From an uncultured Lachnoclostridium sp. (GTDB lineage Bacteria; Bacillota; Clostridia; Lachnospirales; Lachnospiraceae), in NCBI GenBank assembly GCA_946415315.1, contig CAMKRZ010000024.1, positions 1 to 52,053 of the forward strand: a DNA stretch of 52,053 nt. Direction: 5' to 3'. This document shows, one piece after another, positions 1 to 7,902 of the stretch (position 1 is the stretch's first letter; each line of letters starts with the position of its first letter). Made by a program: the position numbers and the translations under genes. Under the pieces are notes generated by a model. That model made no database searches. It saw only the letters and a program-made list of their open reading frames with translations, and had not been told where the DNA came from.

Positions 1-86
1 AACGGAACACATAACATGCCTTTCCAAAGAGGAATGGCAGTCTGTCAGATAACTTTCGGCATATCGGGATAGGCGGAAATAGGGAT

Positions 87-275
87 ATGAACGAAATGAT
101 TTATATCAGATGTGATGGTGCAAATGAAGATTTCATCGAGAACTGTCGGCTGCTTGACATGGACCTCGACGCAAGGGTCGGGAGAGTGATCAAGCGTGAC
201 AAGTATGCCCGGTTTAATTGTTTGGATGAATACTACCAAAACAATGGGTATTATAACGAAAAGACAGGTATATAA
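87..275 (+). pseudogene. GNAT acetyltransferase remnant (N-terminal fragment)
   Basis: This 62-codon frame starts like the N-terminus of small GNAT N-acetyltransferases: IYIRCDG, then a segment with NCRLLDMDLD, then FNCLDE. It stops after about 50 residues, before the beta-strand and acetyl-CoA loop (R/Q-x-x-G-x-G/A) that make the fold work. The last 14 residues (NNGYYNEKTG) could be the original C-terminus joined by an internal deletion, but that is a guess. A weak AGG-rich ribosome site precedes the ATG. It is followed at once by a bidirectional terminator. I regard it as a decayed gene; a genuine small protein is the alternative. Confidence 0.45.
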
Positions 276-280
276 GACAA

Positions 281-318
281 CGGAGCGGCCGTATATGCGA
301 CCGCTCCGATTTCGTTTT
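281..318. terminator. Bidirectional rho-independent terminator
   Basis: An 11-bp stem (281-291 pairing with 298-308, one G-U pair) with a 6-nt loop is followed by a T-rich run on the plus strand and a looser one on the minus strand. It separates the GNAT remnant from the convergent ABC-class ATPase gene. Confidence 0.75.
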
Positions 319-2047
319 ATGCGTTTTTCAAAGTAATCCCGCGCATCCGGCTCAGGCAGCAGATCACGTCGATCGGCCGGATCTCCTCGTACCAGCGGTT
401 GGCGGCCGTGAGCATCCGCTCGAAGCCTGTCCTCGGTCTTGTGTCGTCAGAGACGATGTCGCCGGTGATCTGTTCCGCGGCCTCGCGGATCTCAAAGTCC
501 TCCGTGCGGGAGAGCATGAGCTCCATCGCGCAGGCGAGCGAGTTCAGCTGCTCGGTGCTCGCGATCGCCGACAGCGGAAGGACGTCGGCGCGGTAGTGAT
601 CCAGGATGATCATGCGGTTATTTTCCGTGTTGACGGTCCGGAAGAAGCACTGCGAAAGACCGTCCGTCTTCTCACAGTACCGTCTCGGCGTCCACGCGGA
701 AACGCTCACGGGATCGGTGTTCCTCGTGATCGGGAGTTTGTCCGTCACGTTGCGCACTTTAAACCGCTCGACGAGCAGCAGTGTGTCCGCGTACTCGAAG
801 TACGAGCTGATCGCACCGACGACGATGATCACGGAAGCCCCGCAGGACTCCGTCAGCTCGCGGATCCGGTCAGTGAACGGGATGATCGGATCGTTCGGGT
901 TGATCGCGCGGATGAGCGCGTCTTTCGTAAGAAAATTGGTCGCCGATTTGTCCTCGTCGACGAGAAGCAGTTTACTGCCGGCGTAGAGGCCCTCCACGAT
1001 GTTGGACGCCTGCGAGACGCTTCCGCTGGCGCTGTCGGTGTAGAAGCAATCGACGCTCTGATTCAGGAAATTGTCCTTGAAAAACGGGGAAATGTCGAGG
1101 TTGTTCACAAGCCTCCCGTCCTCGGCGTACGCCTTCAGCGCCGTGTGGTTGGTTACGACATACTCCCTTCCGTCCCCGGGGATGTGCGGGTAGATCCCGC
1201 TCTCAATCCCGTCAAGGATCGTGGTCTTGCCGGAGTATCCGCCTCCGGTGATGACCGTCACGCCCTTCGGAAGAGCCATGCCCGTGATCGAGCGGCCGCC
1301 GCCGAGAGGGATAGTGATCTCATTTTCCGAGGGAGAGGCGAACGGAACGGCACCCTGCAGTGGCTCCTGCTCCGTGTCGCCGCGCGCGATGACCGAGCCG
1401 TTGCCGATGAAGCTGCAGTAGCCGTGGTCATCGAGATACGCGAGGATCTCGCGGTAGTCGTTGTACACGCTGGTCTCCTCGGAAAGCCCTTCCGCGGAAA
1501 ATCGCTCCGCCCAGTCGGTGACCGTCTGCAGAAGCCCCTTGAGGAAGCGGATGCAGAGTTTGCCGCAGATCCGTGTCATGCCCATCAGCGGCATCCGGCA
1601 CATCAGACTCATCTGGAAATAACCACCCGCATAGCGGATCGCAGATCTGCGCAGGATCCGGTTGTCGTAGGACGGCAGTTGGATCTCGCCGCGCGTGCGG
1701 TTTTCGTCGGAGCGCGGATTGATGGCGCGCTTGAGGGAATTCGTATACTGCTGCAGCACCGGGTGCAGCTTTCGCAGCACAAAATCCTCACAGCACACCG
1801 GGTCCTCGACTGCAAAAGCCTCGTCGAACAGAAGCTCCTTCGGAAAGGAAAGCGTCAGCTGCAGATTCTGGGGCAGCCGGTAGTTGATCATGCGAAAGCT
1901 TAGCAGGATCCCGTTGAAGTGTTCGTACTCCGCACCGGTGATCTCGCAGAAACCTGTCTTAGACGCCCCGTCAAGACTTCCCTTGCCTTTGAACCGGGCC
2001 AACAGCCCGCTGGTTTTACAGATTGTTTTTTCATTCGTATTCGTCAT
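317..2047 (-). CDS. ABC-class predicted ATPase (PF09818-like)
   Basis: The 576-residue soluble protein matches the stand-alone 'ABC-class ATPase' family, which is distinct from transporter and ABC-F ATPases. A P-loop GGGYSGKTT has its lysine near residue 274, and a Walker B strand SKLLLVDED lies about 100 residues later. The N-terminal 240 residues hold the family's conserved region, including a basic LPSYDNRILRRSAIRYAGG stretch. No membrane segment is visible. The biochemical role of the family is not established, though RNA or nucleic-acid-linked roles have been proposed. The start has a GAGGTGAT ribosome site. A 24-codon upstream ORF overlaps the start, and a promoter-leader-terminator unit lies further upstream on the same strand, so expression is probably attenuated. 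Confidence 0.85.
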   Translation of the reverse strand: MTNTNEKTICKTSGLLARFKGKGSLDGASKTGFCEITGAEYEHFNGILLSFRMINYRLPQNLQLTLSFPKELLFDEAFAVEDPVCCEDFVLRKLHPVLQQYTNSLKRAINPRSDENRTRGEIQLPSYDNRILRRSAIRYAGGYFQMSLMCRMPLMGMTRICGKLCIRFLKGLLQTVTDWAERFSAEGLSEETSVYNDYREILAYLDDHGYCSFIGNGSVIARGDTEQEPLQGAVPFASPSENEITIPLGGGRSITGMALPKGVTVITGGGYSGKTTILDGIESGIYPHIPGDGREYVVTNHTALKAYAEDGRLVNNLDISPFFKDNFLNQSVDCFYTDSASGSVSQASNIVEGLYAGSKLLLVDEDKSATNFLTKDALIRAINPNDPIIPFTDRIRELTESCGASVIIVVGAISSYFEYADTLLLVERFKVRNVTDKLPITRNTDPVSVSAWTPRRYCEKTDGLSQCFFRTVNTENNRMIILDHYRADVLPLSAIASTEQLNSLACAMELMLSRTEDFEIREAAEQITGDIVSDDTRPRTGFERMLTAANRWYEEIRPIDVICCLSRMRGITLKNA

Positions 2048-2105
2048 TACACATCACCTCGCTGTTTCTAATGTCTGTCTGTCGGAACAATGGATAGAGT
2101 TGCAT
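2031..2105 (-). CDS. 24-residue upstream ORF overlapping the ATPase start
   Basis: An ATG at 2105 (minus strand) sits about 8 nt after a strong AAAGGAG ribosome site. It opens a 24-codon frame beginning MQLYPLFRQTDIRN that stops at 2031, 17 nt inside the ATPase gene in another frame. Overlaps of this kind usually couple translation of the downstream gene to that of the leader. The peptide resembles nothing I know. It could also be a chance frame, but the spacing and ribosome site are better than those of many real genes here. Confidence 0.4.
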   Translation of the reverse strand: MQLYPLFRQTDIRNSEVMCNDEYE

Positions 2106-2212
2106 GTTACTTCTCCTTTCGCTTGGGATATGTAACCGCAGGTGAAGACATTATTTGCAGCGCGATGCGGCGGAAAATGAGGGACAACCTCACGGGCAGG
2201 TTCCCCGGGAAA

Positions 2213-2241
2213 TAAAAAGGCGCACCCATGCCGGATGCGCC
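2213..2241 (-). terminator. Intrinsic terminator, likely attenuator, upstream of the ABC-class ATPase
   Basis: Read on the minus strand, a 9-bp stem (GGCGCATCC pairing with GGGTGCGCC, one G-U pair) with a 5-nt loop runs straight into TTTTTA. It lies downstream of the 22-codon leader ORF and about 165 nt before the ATPase start. Transcription from the promoter at 2377-2405 would therefore end here unless antitermination occurs. Confidence 0.75.
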
Positions 2242-2268
2242 GATATTTGATCGTGTTCGTAATCGTAA

Positions 2269-2337
2269 TCAGATAATATTACGGGTGATCAACTTCCACT
2301 CTGACATGCTGTTTAACAATGAATTCAATTGTAACAT
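2269..2337 (-). CDS. 22-residue leader peptide or small protein
   Basis: ATG at 2337 (minus) follows AAAGGGGTG by about 8 nt and opens a 22-codon frame, MLQLNSLLNSMSEWKLITRN plus two isoleucines. The ORF lies between a good promoter and an intrinsic terminator, so the transcript looks purpose-built. The segment GGGTGATC at the ribosome site (2348-2341) is perfectly complementary to GATCACCC at the end of the ORF (2290-2283), so folding would hide the ribosome site. It may be a regulatory leader peptide for the ATPase gene, a small protein, or only a structured RNA. Confidence 0.4.
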   Translation of the reverse strand: MLQLNSLLNSMSEWKLITRNII

Positions 2338-2376
2338 AGAGATCACCCCTTTCGTTTATATTCGGTTACGCACGTT

Positions 2377-2405
2377 ACGATACCATATCGGACATGCGAA
2401 GTCAA
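2377..2405 (-). promoter_or_regulatory. Sigma-A-type promoter for the leader/ATPase transcript
   Basis: On the minus strand TTGACT (2405-2400) and TATCGT (2382-2377) are separated by exactly 17 bp. Transcription would start near 2369, about 30 nt before the 22-codon leader ORF. Confidence 0.6.
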
Positions 2406-2440
2406 TACGTGTTTTTTCGCGAAGTTGCGCACGGTTTCGG

Positions 2441-2469
2441 TTCCCATTACGCCCCGGATGTGGTACAAT
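2441..2469 (+). promoter_or_regulatory. Extended -10 promoter for the acetyltransferase genes
   Basis: TTCCCA and TACAAT (2464-2469) are 17 bp apart, and a TG precedes the -10 box (TGGTACAAT). The transcript would start about 43 nt before the ElaA-like gene. Confidence 0.5.
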
Positions 2470-2518
2470 GCGAAGAAGAGTGCGGTACGCACGTATTGAG
2501 GATGAGAAGGTATTGACT

Positions 2519-2959
2519 ATGAAGACATTTGTGATCAAGAAATTCGATGAGTTGTCCGGGCGGGAAGTCTACGAGATCCTCAAAGCGCGCTCGGCAGTGT
2601 TTACGATGGAGCAGAACATCCACTACATGGACATGGACGATGTCGACTATCGGAGTGTTCATTTTGCGGAGGTTGATGATGACGGGCACGTGATCGCGTA
2701 CCTGCGCATGTTTGCCGCGGAGGAGGCCGAGTCGGTCAACGTTGGCCGTGTGCTGGTGCTCGAGCGCGGGCAGGGAAACGGGCGCGAGCTCGTGAATCTC
2801 GCGATCGATTACGCAACGCAGAAGGGGTACCGGTACATCTTCTGCAACGCGCAGAAGCAGACGGTCGCATTTTACGAGAGATGCGGATTCGAGACGATCT
2901 CGGAGGAGTTCATCGAGGCCGGGATCCCGCATGTGAGGATGCGGAAAGAGCTGGTGTAA
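2519..2959 (+). CDS. GNAT family N-acetyltransferase, ElaA-like
   Basis: The 146-residue protein has the ElaA pattern: an N-terminal ELSGREVYEILKARSAVFTMEQ helix, the strand V-NVGRVLVLE, then the acetyl-CoA loop ERGQGNGREL (variant of R/Q-x-x-G-x-G/A) and the terminal AFYERCGFE. Such enzymes transfer acetyl from acetyl-CoA to an amine; the substrate cannot be read from sequence. I start at 2519 because GAGAAGG lies 8 nt upstream and the upstream in-frame extension has no domain content. It is followed closely by another acetyltransferase-like gene and a kinase-like gene on the same strand, probably one transcript. Confidence 0.85.
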   Translation: MKTFVIKKFDELSGREVYEILKARSAVFTMEQNIHYMDMDDVDYRSVHFAEVDDDGHVIAYLRMFAAEEAESVNVGRVLVLERGQGNGRELVNLAIDYATQKGYRYIFCNAQKQTVAFYERCGFETISEEFIEAGIPHVRMRKELV

Positions 2960-3017
2960 AGTGACGCCGTGAATGGGGGAGAAGGAGACCGGCGACGGTA
3001 AGAATGGTGTTTGGAAA

Positions 3018-3824
3018 ATGATCACGGTAATTGATAATTTGGAAGCTTATACAGGCTTTATCGAAAGGCTTGCGGCGGATCCGCGCTACTCGGATCCCCA
3101 TTTTTCGTACGATCCGCAGAACCTGTACTCGGCGCTTCAGGCACCAGATCACAAGGCATATGCATCAGTAGACGGCGGCGCGGCGAACGGTGTTTTTGCG
3201 TGGGTGATCCTCCCGGAGGATCGGTACGCGGAGCTGATCGTCGGCTTCTCGGAGTCCGAGGACGCGTGGGAGGAGATGTTTACGCTCATTGAACGCGAGA
3301 ACCCCGGGTTCCAGCTTGACTTCGTGATCAACCCGAGGCACGATGTGCTCCGCGGAATATTGCAGCGAAAGGGCGCTATGTTCGAGAAGGAGCAGAAGAA
3401 GTTTCGGCTTGTCCGTGAGACGGCAGCGGCGGAAGCTCCCGGAGTCGACGTGCTGCAGCCGGAGTACGAGGAACAATACTGCGCGGCACACACGAAGGAC
3501 ACGTACTGGACCGCGGAGCGGATCCTCGAGGCTCGTGACCGCTTTCGCGTACTGGCGGCAGTTGAGCAGGGAAAGTTGGTCGGCTACCTTGATATCACGA
3601 CCGGTCATTCGGAAAATGAACCCTACGACCTTTGGACGGCCCCCGGCTTTGACCGGTACCGTAAACCCTTGCTGGCAGCGGCGATCCGGCGGAACCGCCC
3701 GAACGGCATGATGGTGGTGATCGACACGGACGATGCGGCGGAGATCGCGCTGTACGAGTCGGTCGGGTTCGAGGCGATCGAGAATTCGGAGAGTGTCTAC
3801 GCGACATATCAGGCGGGGGATTAG
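3018..3824 (+). CDS. Tandem-GNAT-like acetyltransferase
   Basis: About 268 residues with two GNAT-like halves. The first (residues 1-130) covers MITVIDNLEAYTGFIERL to an acidic helix. The second (about 140-268) includes GKLVGYLDITTG, an arginine-rich helix and the terminal ALYESVGFEAIE typical of GNAT ends. The canonical Q-x-x-G-x-G loop is not obvious in either half, so the acetyl-CoA site may be degenerate. Neither of two possible starts has a convincing ribosome site: 2973 adds 15 hydrophilic residues, while 3018 begins at the fold, so I prefer 3018. It lies 14 nt before the next gene and is likely cotranscribed. Confidence 0.7.
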   Translation: MITVIDNLEAYTGFIERLAADPRYSDPHFSYDPQNLYSALQAPDHKAYASVDGGAANGVFAWVILPEDRYAELIVGFSESEDAWEEMFTLIERENPGFQLDFVINPRHDVLRGILQRKGAMFEKEQKKFRLVRETAAAEAPGVDVLQPEYEEQYCAAHTKDTYWTAERILEARDRFRVLAAVEQGKLVGYLDITTGHSENEPYDLWTAPGFDRYRKPLLAAAIRRNRPNGMMVVIDTDDAAEIALYESVGFEAIENSESVYATYQAGD

Positions 3825-3837
3825 ACGGAGGTAAATT

Positions 3838-4875
3838 ATGTCTGAGGAGAACAAACCGACCGGGGAGATTCGGGACATTTTCCGACTCTTCTTCGATGAG
3901 GAGCCGGTGGACGCGAAGGTGATCGTAACGAGCCGCGGCGAGGAGGATTTCCGGAACGCGGTGATCCTTGAGACCGCTGAGGGAACTAAGTATGTGCTCA
4001 AGATCACAGCCAATGATTTTACGAATGATGAGAGGATCCGCGTGTGGCAGCGGACGATCGAAGAGTACCGGGCGCTGGGGTACTACTGCCCGATGATCTA
4101 CAGCGACAAGACGGGCGGGTTCCCGACGGTTACATACGAGGGGCACGAGTGCGTCGCGTACGTTGAGGAATTCGCGAAGTACAAGACGGTGGAGGACCGC
4201 GCGGCCGCGGACAAGAACGGACAGAACGCGGACTGCGAGGCGTATTTTGAGGATATGTGGGCGATGACTGCGAAGATCGCGGCGAAGAAGTTTCAGTACT
4301 CGAAACATCCGTCGGCGTACTGCCTGTTTGAGCTGTTCTGCCCGAGCGACGAGATTGACGAGGTTTTGGAAAATGCTCAGGACTGGAAAGAGACGGCGGA
4401 CGAGTTGCCGGAGGAATTCGCGGAGCAGGTTGCGCGGATCTGGAAACTGTGGAGCGACAACCGCGAGGCGCTGAAGGAGCCGTACGGGAAGTTGCCGACG
4501 TCCGTGTTCCAGGCGGATCTGAACTCCACCAATCTTCTGGTGGACGAGGACGGAAAGTTTGCGGGCGTCTGTGATTTCAACCTCTGCGGCAGGGACGTGT
4601 TCCTGAACTACCTCATGCGCGAGAATTTCGACGATTTTGAGGAGGAAATCGAGGATATCCGTCGGGCGTTGACGGTCGCGAGCCGGTATTACACATTTTC
4701 CGGGGAAGAGAAGGCGATCGCGCTCTCGCTGTACCGCTGCCTGAAGCCGCTTTGGTACATTCGCGTGGAGGAGCTGAGGAAAGCGGGGACAGACCGCGAG
4801 GCCGTGAAGCGATGCCTCGACCGGATCGAACACTATCTGACGGCGGACATCGATTTTACGAGTTATATGGGATGA
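3838..4875 (+). CDS. APH/choline-kinase-fold phosphotransferase
   Basis: The 345-residue protein has the aminoglycoside phosphotransferase fold. A glycine-poor N-lobe carries the strand YVLKITAND, whose lysine should bind ATP. The Brenner motif is QADLNSTN, with the catalytic Asp near residue 227 and Asn near 232. The metal-binding motif is CDFNLCG, with Asp near 246. The usual HGD is replaced by QAD. Families with this fold phosphorylate small alcohols, amines or antibiotics; the substrate here is unknown. A perfect GGAGGTAA ribosome site lies 6 nt before the ATG, and the gene follows the acetyltransferase by 14 nt. Confidence 0.75.
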   Translation: MSEENKPTGEIRDIFRLFFDEEPVDAKVIVTSRGEEDFRNAVILETAEGTKYVLKITANDFTNDERIRVWQRTIEEYRALGYYCPMIYSDKTGGFPTVTYEGHECVAYVEEFAKYKTVEDRAAADKNGQNADCEAYFEDMWAMTAKIAAKKFQYSKHPSAYCLFELFCPSDEIDEVLENAQDWKETADELPEEFAEQVARIWKLWSDNREALKEPYGKLPTSVFQADLNSTNLLVDEDGKFAGVCDFNLCGRDVFLNYLMRENFDDFEEEIEDIRRALTVASRYYTFSGEEKAIALSLYRCLKPLWYIRVEELRKAGTDREAVKRCLDRIEHYLTADIDFTSYMG

Positions 4876-4926
4876 TGAACGGCGGAGCGGCCGGCTGTGA
4901 ATATTGCAGACAGGAGATCGGGAACT

Positions 4927-6210
4927 GTGGATGACAGGATCAGTGTTGATGTTTTCATCAGCTATTCGTCGAAAAATAAAAATGTGGCGGATGCCGTTGT
5001 TTCCGATTTTGAGCAGAACGGGATCCGATGCTGGTACGCGCCGCGGGATATCCTTCCGGGGAAGGAATGGGTGACGGCCATCAAGGAGGGCATCTATTCC
5101 GCGAAGGTCTTCGTCCTTCTGTTCACGGAGGAGTCCAACACCTCGCGCCAGGTGATGAATGAGGTGGCAATGGCGTTCAATGCCGAGAAAACCATCGTCC
5201 CGTTCAAGCTGACGAAGGAGGAGATGAGCGACGAGCTGGAATACTACCTCACGCGCGTCCATTGGCTGGATGCGGTGTCCGAGCCGTTGAGCGCTCACAT
5301 CGAGGAGCTTCGGAGGTTTGTCGGGATCATCCTCAGTGGTTCCGATCCGCAGGCGACGCGGAGACGCGGGATGGCCGACCGTGATGCGGACAGAGGAAGC
5401 GATGAAAACAACAGGGACAACAGAAGAGACAGCAATATTGACCGTGGCAGCAACAGCGGAATCCGCTCCGACGCCGGTCGCCGCAGGCGCTTCCTTATCT
5501 TCGCGAGCGTTGTTGCCGTCCTGGTGATCGCGGCGGTCATTTTACTTGTCGTGAAGCCGTTCGGCTCCGGCAAGAATGCGGGGACCGAGGGCGGAAACGG
5601 CGGGCAGGAGCAGGAGGAAGAGAAGGGGCAGGAAAAGAAACAGGAGCCAAAGAAGGATGCATTTTCCGAGGCGAAGGAACTGGGAGATGCCTGCTTCGAT
5701 AAGGGCGATTACGAAAATGCCCTTGCGAACTATCTGAAATCGCTGGAACTCGGCAACACGGACACCGCCACGTATTACCGGATCGCGAAGATTTATCTCG
5801 ACGGGAAATCCGGTGACGGGACGAGCGAGGAAAACGGACTGAAATACCTGGAACTGGCGTACAAGGGCGGCAGCGGAGCGACGCTCACGGGCGACGAGTA
5901 CTATCTTCTCGCTTATAAGTATGATTCGGATCTGTCCGGCTCCGATCCCGCGAAAGTGTTTGAGTTTGCGGAGAAAGGCGCTGAGGCGGGATCGCTGCCC
6001 TGCATGATCCTGGTGGGAGAGGCGTACTGGTACGGACGCGGGACCGAGCGGGATTATGAACTGGTTTTGAAATGGTTCGGCAAGGCGCTCGACAGCGGAG
6101 CGGAAGGATACACGCGAAACTATTGCATTGCCGGCATCACGTCGCTTGTCGAGGAAGGGCATGTGACTCGCGAGGCAGCGGAACGATGGATCGGAGACAG
6201 TAACCGGTAA
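4927..6210 (+). CDS. TIR domain - transmembrane - Sel1/TPR repeat protein
   Basis: Residues 7-135 form a TIR domain (VDVFISYSSK, then CWYAPRDILPGKEW, then VFVLLFTEES, ending VHWLDA). An Asp/Asn/Arg-rich linker leads to one membrane helix at about 189-211, then an acidic/Lys/Gln segment and Sel1/TPR-type helical repeats at about 250-420 (KYLELAYKGG; FEFAEKGAEAGSLPCM; YGRGTERDYELVLKWFGKAL). The predicted topology puts TIR inside and repeats outside. TIR domains can cleave NAD or act as adaptors; a Glu in SRQVMNEV sits where the NADase glutamate is expected. GTG at 4927 follows AGGAGA by 10 nt; an in-frame GTG at 4897 is the alternative. Confidence 0.8.
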   Translation: MDDRISVDVFISYSSKNKNVADAVVSDFEQNGIRCWYAPRDILPGKEWVTAIKEGIYSAKVFVLLFTEESNTSRQVMNEVAMAFNAEKTIVPFKLTKEEMSDELEYYLTRVHWLDAVSEPLSAHIEELRRFVGIILSGSDPQATRRRGMADRDADRGSDENNRDNRRDSNIDRGSNSGIRSDAGRRRRFLIFASVVAVLVIAAVILLVVKPFGSGKNAGTEGGNGGQEQEEEKGQEKKQEPKKDAFSEAKELGDACFDKGDYENALANYLKSLELGNTDTATYYRIAKIYLDGKSGDGTSEENGLKYLELAYKGGSGATLTGDEYYLLAYKYDSDLSGSDPAKVFEFAEKGAEAGSLPCMILVGEAYWYGRGTERDYELVLKWFGKALDSGAEGYTRNYCIAGITSLVEEGHVTREAAERWIGDSNR

Positions 6211-6235
6211 CACCGGGCGGACAGGATTGAGGATT

Positions 6236-7186
6236 ATGGACAAAAACAAGAAACAAGGGATTCTGTTTATCATCGGGGCAGGCTTCTGCTTTGCTTTGAT
6301 GACGTTTTTTGTCCGGAAATCGGGCGATCTTCCGACGATCCAGAAGGCGTTCTTTCGCAATGTGGTGGCGGTGTTCGTAGCGTTTGTGCTGCTTGTGAGG
6401 AGCAAGCAGGGATTCCGTGTTCAGAAGGGGAGCATCCCGGGCCTGCTGGCGCGCAGTTTCTTCGGAACCTGCGGCATCTTGTGCAACTTCTTCGCGGCGG
6501 ATCATTTGCATATCGCGGACGCGAGCATGCTCAACAAGCTCTCGCCGTTCTTCGCGATCGCGGTGTCCTACATCATCCTGAAGGAGCGTGCCAACGCGGT
6601 GGAGTGGCTGTCCGTTGTGATCGCGCTGATCGGCGCGGCTTTCGTCGTCAAGCCGACGGGCGGTGTGACTACGCTCTACGGTCTTATCGGCCTCGCGGGC
6701 GGTCTGGCGGCGGGCCTTGGGTACACGTTCATCCGGTACCTCGGAAAACGCGGCGAGCGCGGCCCGGTCATCGTGCTGTGGTTCTCGCTGTTCTCGTGTC
6801 TGGCTACGGCGCCGGCGCTGATCTTCGACTACCATCCGATGAGCGGACAGCAACTGGCGTTTCTGCTGCTCACCGGACTCTCGGCGACCGGCGGTCAGCT
6901 GTGCATCACGAAGGCGTACACGAAGGCAGCGGCGCGCGACATCTCGGTGTTCGATTACTCCCAGATCCTGTTCGCGGCAATCCTCGGCTGGATCTTCCTC
7001 GCGGAGCTGCCTGACATTTTCAGTTGGATTGGCTACGTTATCATCATCGGCACCGCCATCGCCAAATGGCGCTACATGATGTGGCGGGATCGCAAGGAGA
7101 AGGTTGACCGGGAGAGGGAGGAGCAGGTCAGTGAACCGGGCAGGGTAGAGGCAGTGGCTTCTGCGAGCCGGGCGGTTGAAAGGTAA
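6236..7186 (+). CDS. EamA/DMT-superfamily membrane transporter
   Basis: About 316 residues with ten hydrophobic segments in two EamA repeats, beginning GILFIIGAGFCFALMTFFV and ending IGYVIIIGTAIAKW. The second repeat carries the typical GGQLCITKAYTKA and QILFAAILGWIFLAELPD. EamA proteins export or import small metabolites such as amino acids; the substrate cannot be assigned. A basic/acidic hydrophilic tail of about 40 residues follows the last helix. I use the ATG at 6236 rather than the TTG at 6227. It is 25 nt after the TIR gene and 12 nt before the SIMPL gene. Confidence 0.85.
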   Translation: MDKNKKQGILFIIGAGFCFALMTFFVRKSGDLPTIQKAFFRNVVAVFVAFVLLVRSKQGFRVQKGSIPGLLARSFFGTCGILCNFFAADHLHIADASMLNKLSPFFAIAVSYIILKERANAVEWLSVVIALIGAAFVVKPTGGVTTLYGLIGLAGGLAAGLGYTFIRYLGKRGERGPVIVLWFSLFSCLATAPALIFDYHPMSGQQLAFLLLTGLSATGGQLCITKAYTKAAARDISVFDYSQILFAAILGWIFLAELPDIFSWIGYVIIIGTAIAKWRYMMWRDRKEKVDREREEQVSEPGRVEAVASASRAVER

Positions 7187-7198
7187 AAGGAGGTATTT

Positions 7199-7879
7199 AT
7201 GGAGAGAGAAGCAACGATCCGCGTGACGGGCAAAGGGATGCTTCGGCTGAAGCCGGATGTCACGCGCATTACGATCACCCTGACGGGGTGCTACAAGGAG
7301 TACGCGGAGTCCCTGAAGCGTTCATCCGAGGATACGGAGAGCCTGAAGGACGTCATCGTGGGACTCGGATTTGAGAAGACGGATCTGAAGACGCTGATGT
7401 TCAACGTTCAGACCCGCACGGAGAGCTATCAGACGAAGGACCACGAGTGGAAAGAGCGCTTCGTCGGGTACGAATTCCGCCACATGCTGAAGCTGGATTT
7501 TCCGTCGGACAATGAGAGACTCGGAAAGATCCTCTATGCGCTCGCGCATGCAAAGGTGAAGCCGGAGCTGCAGTTCAGCTACACGGTGAAGGATCCCGAG
7601 GCTTCGAAAAATGCGCTTCTCGCCGCGGCGATGGCGGATGCGAGAACGAAGGCGACGATCCTGGCCGGCGCGTCCGGCGTGAAGCTGGGGGATATCCTGC
7701 GTATCGACTACTCGTTTGCGCAGATTGATTTTACGTGCCGTCCGATGAACGGCAACCTGATGATGGCAAAGGCGTACGGAGCGGTCGACGAGTGCGCGCG
7801 GAGCTACGACATGGACATCGAGCCGGACGACATCGAGGTGTCGGACACGGTGACGGTGGTGTGGACGCTGAAGAAATGA
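7199..7879 (+). CDS. SIMPL domain (DUF541) protein
   Basis: The 226-residue protein starts REATIRVTGKGMLRLKPDVTRI, the hallmark opening of SIMPL/DUF541 proteins. It continues with YEFRHMLKLDF and ends with the paired AAMADARTKATILAGASGVKLGDIL and the strand DTVTVVWTLK. No signal peptide is visible, unlike many periplasmic family members, so it is probably cytoplasmic. The molecular role of the family is poorly defined. AAAGGAGG lies 8 nt before the ATG, and the gene probably shares a transcript with its neighbours. Confidence 0.85.
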   Translation: MEREATIRVTGKGMLRLKPDVTRITITLTGCYKEYAESLKRSSEDTESLKDVIVGLGFEKTDLKTLMFNVQTRTESYQTKDHEWKERFVGYEFRHMLKLDFPSDNERLGKILYALAHAKVKPELQFSYTVKDPEASKNALLAAAMADARTKATILAGASGVKLGDILRIDYSFAQIDFTCRPMNGNLMMAKAYGAVDECARSYDMDIEPDDIEVSDTVTVVWTLKK

Positions 7880-7902
7880 CATGTGAAATGTGAGGAAAGG
7901 GT

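Noticed and set aside
596-1903. Long open frame opposite the ABC-class ATPase gene
   Set aside because: It lacks a ribosome site and has Arg/Val/Asp-rich composition typical of antisense frames in GC-rich DNA; the opposite strand has clear P-loop motifs.
3595-5298. 567-codon leftward frame across the acetyltransferase, kinase-like and TIR genes
   Set aside because: It spans several recognised rightward genes and has no domain, only Arg/His/Leu-rich shadow sequence.
4927-6210. TIR gene as part of a phage-defence island
   Set aside because: No Thoeris-like, CBASS-like or nuclease partner is nearby, and its neighbours look metabolic or hypothetical.
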